Positions 5,348 through 5,851 of a stretch of DNA of 5,851 nt are shown here, one piece after another. Positions within the stretch are counted from its first letter, which is position 1. Each line of letters opens with the position of its first letter. Under the pieces are notes generated by a model. It made no database searches and was not told where the DNA came from. It was given only the letters and a program-made list of their open reading frames with translations. Position numbers and translations under genes: made by a program. This DNA comes from Candidatus Aquidulcis frankliniae (GTDB lineage Bacteria; Chloroflexota; Limnocylindria; Limnocylindrales; Limnocylindraceae): NCBI GenBank assembly GCA_009925905.1, contig RFPZ01000069.1, positions 1 to 5,851 on the forward strand. The letters are read 5' to 3'.

Positions 5348-5851
5348 CGCGCGAGCAGCGTTCCAACATTCTGTTTCTCGGCAAGATCCAGAAGTAGTTC
5401 GGCGTATGCCAAGTCGCAGGCCGAGATACCGAGGTGATTGACGAGCGTGGTGACACGGCCTGCGCTCTCTATACGCGTGTCGCCGATCTGCGCGTTGGCG
5501 GCGGGCCAGCCGCTCAGCTTTGGTGTGCGGCGCGTGTCGTCGTACTGCGCGGCGCTGTCGGTGATCACGCGAATCGGTCCACGCGCGCTGAGTGCCGCAA
5601 TCACGCCGGCGCTAATGGTTGCGGCGTAATCAATCACCAGCAGCGTGGCACCAGGCTCAATCAGCTTTACGTCAATCGGGCGCGGCGGGGTATCGAATGC
5701 CGCCGCTGTGACGATGATGTCGGCGCCACGAATGGCATCGTTCACCGACTCGGCAACGCGATCGCCAGGTCGCAGCGGCAGTTCGCTCGCCGGTCGGCGC
5801 GAATAGAAGGCAACGGTGATGGCAGGGTGGAGCGCGGCGAGGACGGCGCGG
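5344..5851 (-). CDS. ornithine cyclodeaminase/mu-crystallin family protein, probable delta1-pyrroline-2-carboxylate reductase (C-terminal part)
   Basis: The C-terminal 168 residues are present; the gene enters from the right edge. The Rossmann-type half is recognisable: AVLAALHPAITVAFYSRRP near the edge (the NAD(P)-binding strand-helix region), GADIIVTAA, IEPGATLLVIDYAATI, RVITDSAAQY, and the closing VNHLGISACDLAYAELLLDLAEKQNVGT that ends most members. The family includes ornithine cyclodeaminase, alanine dehydrogenase, ketimine reductases and the LhpI-type delta1-pyrroline-2-carboxylate reductase (EC 1.5.1.49). The ATGA overlap with the trans-3-hydroxyproline dehydratase gene makes LhpI-type reductase the best choice: it would reduce the dehydratase product to L-proline with NAD(P)H. 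This rests on context; the substrate-binding N-terminal half is outside the window. An internal GTG at 5743-5745 is not a start, because the open frame and family similarity continue to the edge. Confidence 0.82.
   Translation of the reverse strand, partial: RAVLAALHPAITVAFYSRRPASELPLRPGDRVAESVNDAIRGADIIVTAAAFDTPPRPIDVKLIEPGATLLVIDYAATISAGVIAALSARGPIRVITDSAAQYDDTRRTPKLSGWPAANAQIGDTRIESAGRVTTLVNHLGISACDLAYAELLLDLAEKQNVGTLLAR

Overview
The window holds five protein-coding genes, two of them cut by the window edges. It comes from a GC-rich bacterium. GC-rich third positions, a GTG start, a 539-residue drug-efflux-type transporter, a DAGK-type lipid kinase and a KamA-type aminomutase would suit an aerobic or facultative soil or freshwater lineage such as Actinomycetota or Chloroflexota. 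The sequence does not settle the phylum, and no RNA gene, mobile element or phage gene is visible.

Left part (1-2088, minus strand): the first 124 residues of a lysine 2,3-aminomutase-type radical SAM enzyme, preceded by a strong ribosome binding site, lie 95 bases downstream of a 14-TM DHA2/EmrB-type MFS exporter. The two may be co-transcribed, though the gap leaves room for a separate promoter.

Middle (2089-3250): a 166-base divergent intergenic region carries two near-perfect palindromes, at 2115-2136 and 2158-2180, that look like regulator operators. It also carries two small hairpins just ahead of the plus-strand gene, the second touching its ribosome binding site. The plus-strand gene (2255-3250) encodes a membrane-anchored bacterial collagen-like protein: a basic cytoplasmic N-terminus, one membrane segment, 47 uninterrupted Gly-X-Y triplets and a C-terminal domain of about 130 residues that looks beta-rich. 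It is the only plus-strand gene and the least ordinary item in the window.

Right part (3281-5851, minus strand): a tight three-gene run reads from the right edge leftward. It consists of an ornithine cyclodeaminase/mu-crystallin family protein (C-terminal part only), a proline-racemase-family protein whose second catalytic position is Thr, and a diacylglycerol-kinase-family lipid kinase. The first two overlap by ATGA and the third follows after 3 bases. The Cys/Thr pair marks the middle protein as a trans-3-hydroxy-L-proline dehydratase. The mu-crystallin-like partner is then best read as the delta1-pyrroline-2-carboxylate reductase that completes conversion to L-proline. The lipid kinase has no obvious place in that pathway and may simply share the transcript. 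This run converges on the collagen-like gene with 30 bases between stop codons and no clear terminator hairpin.
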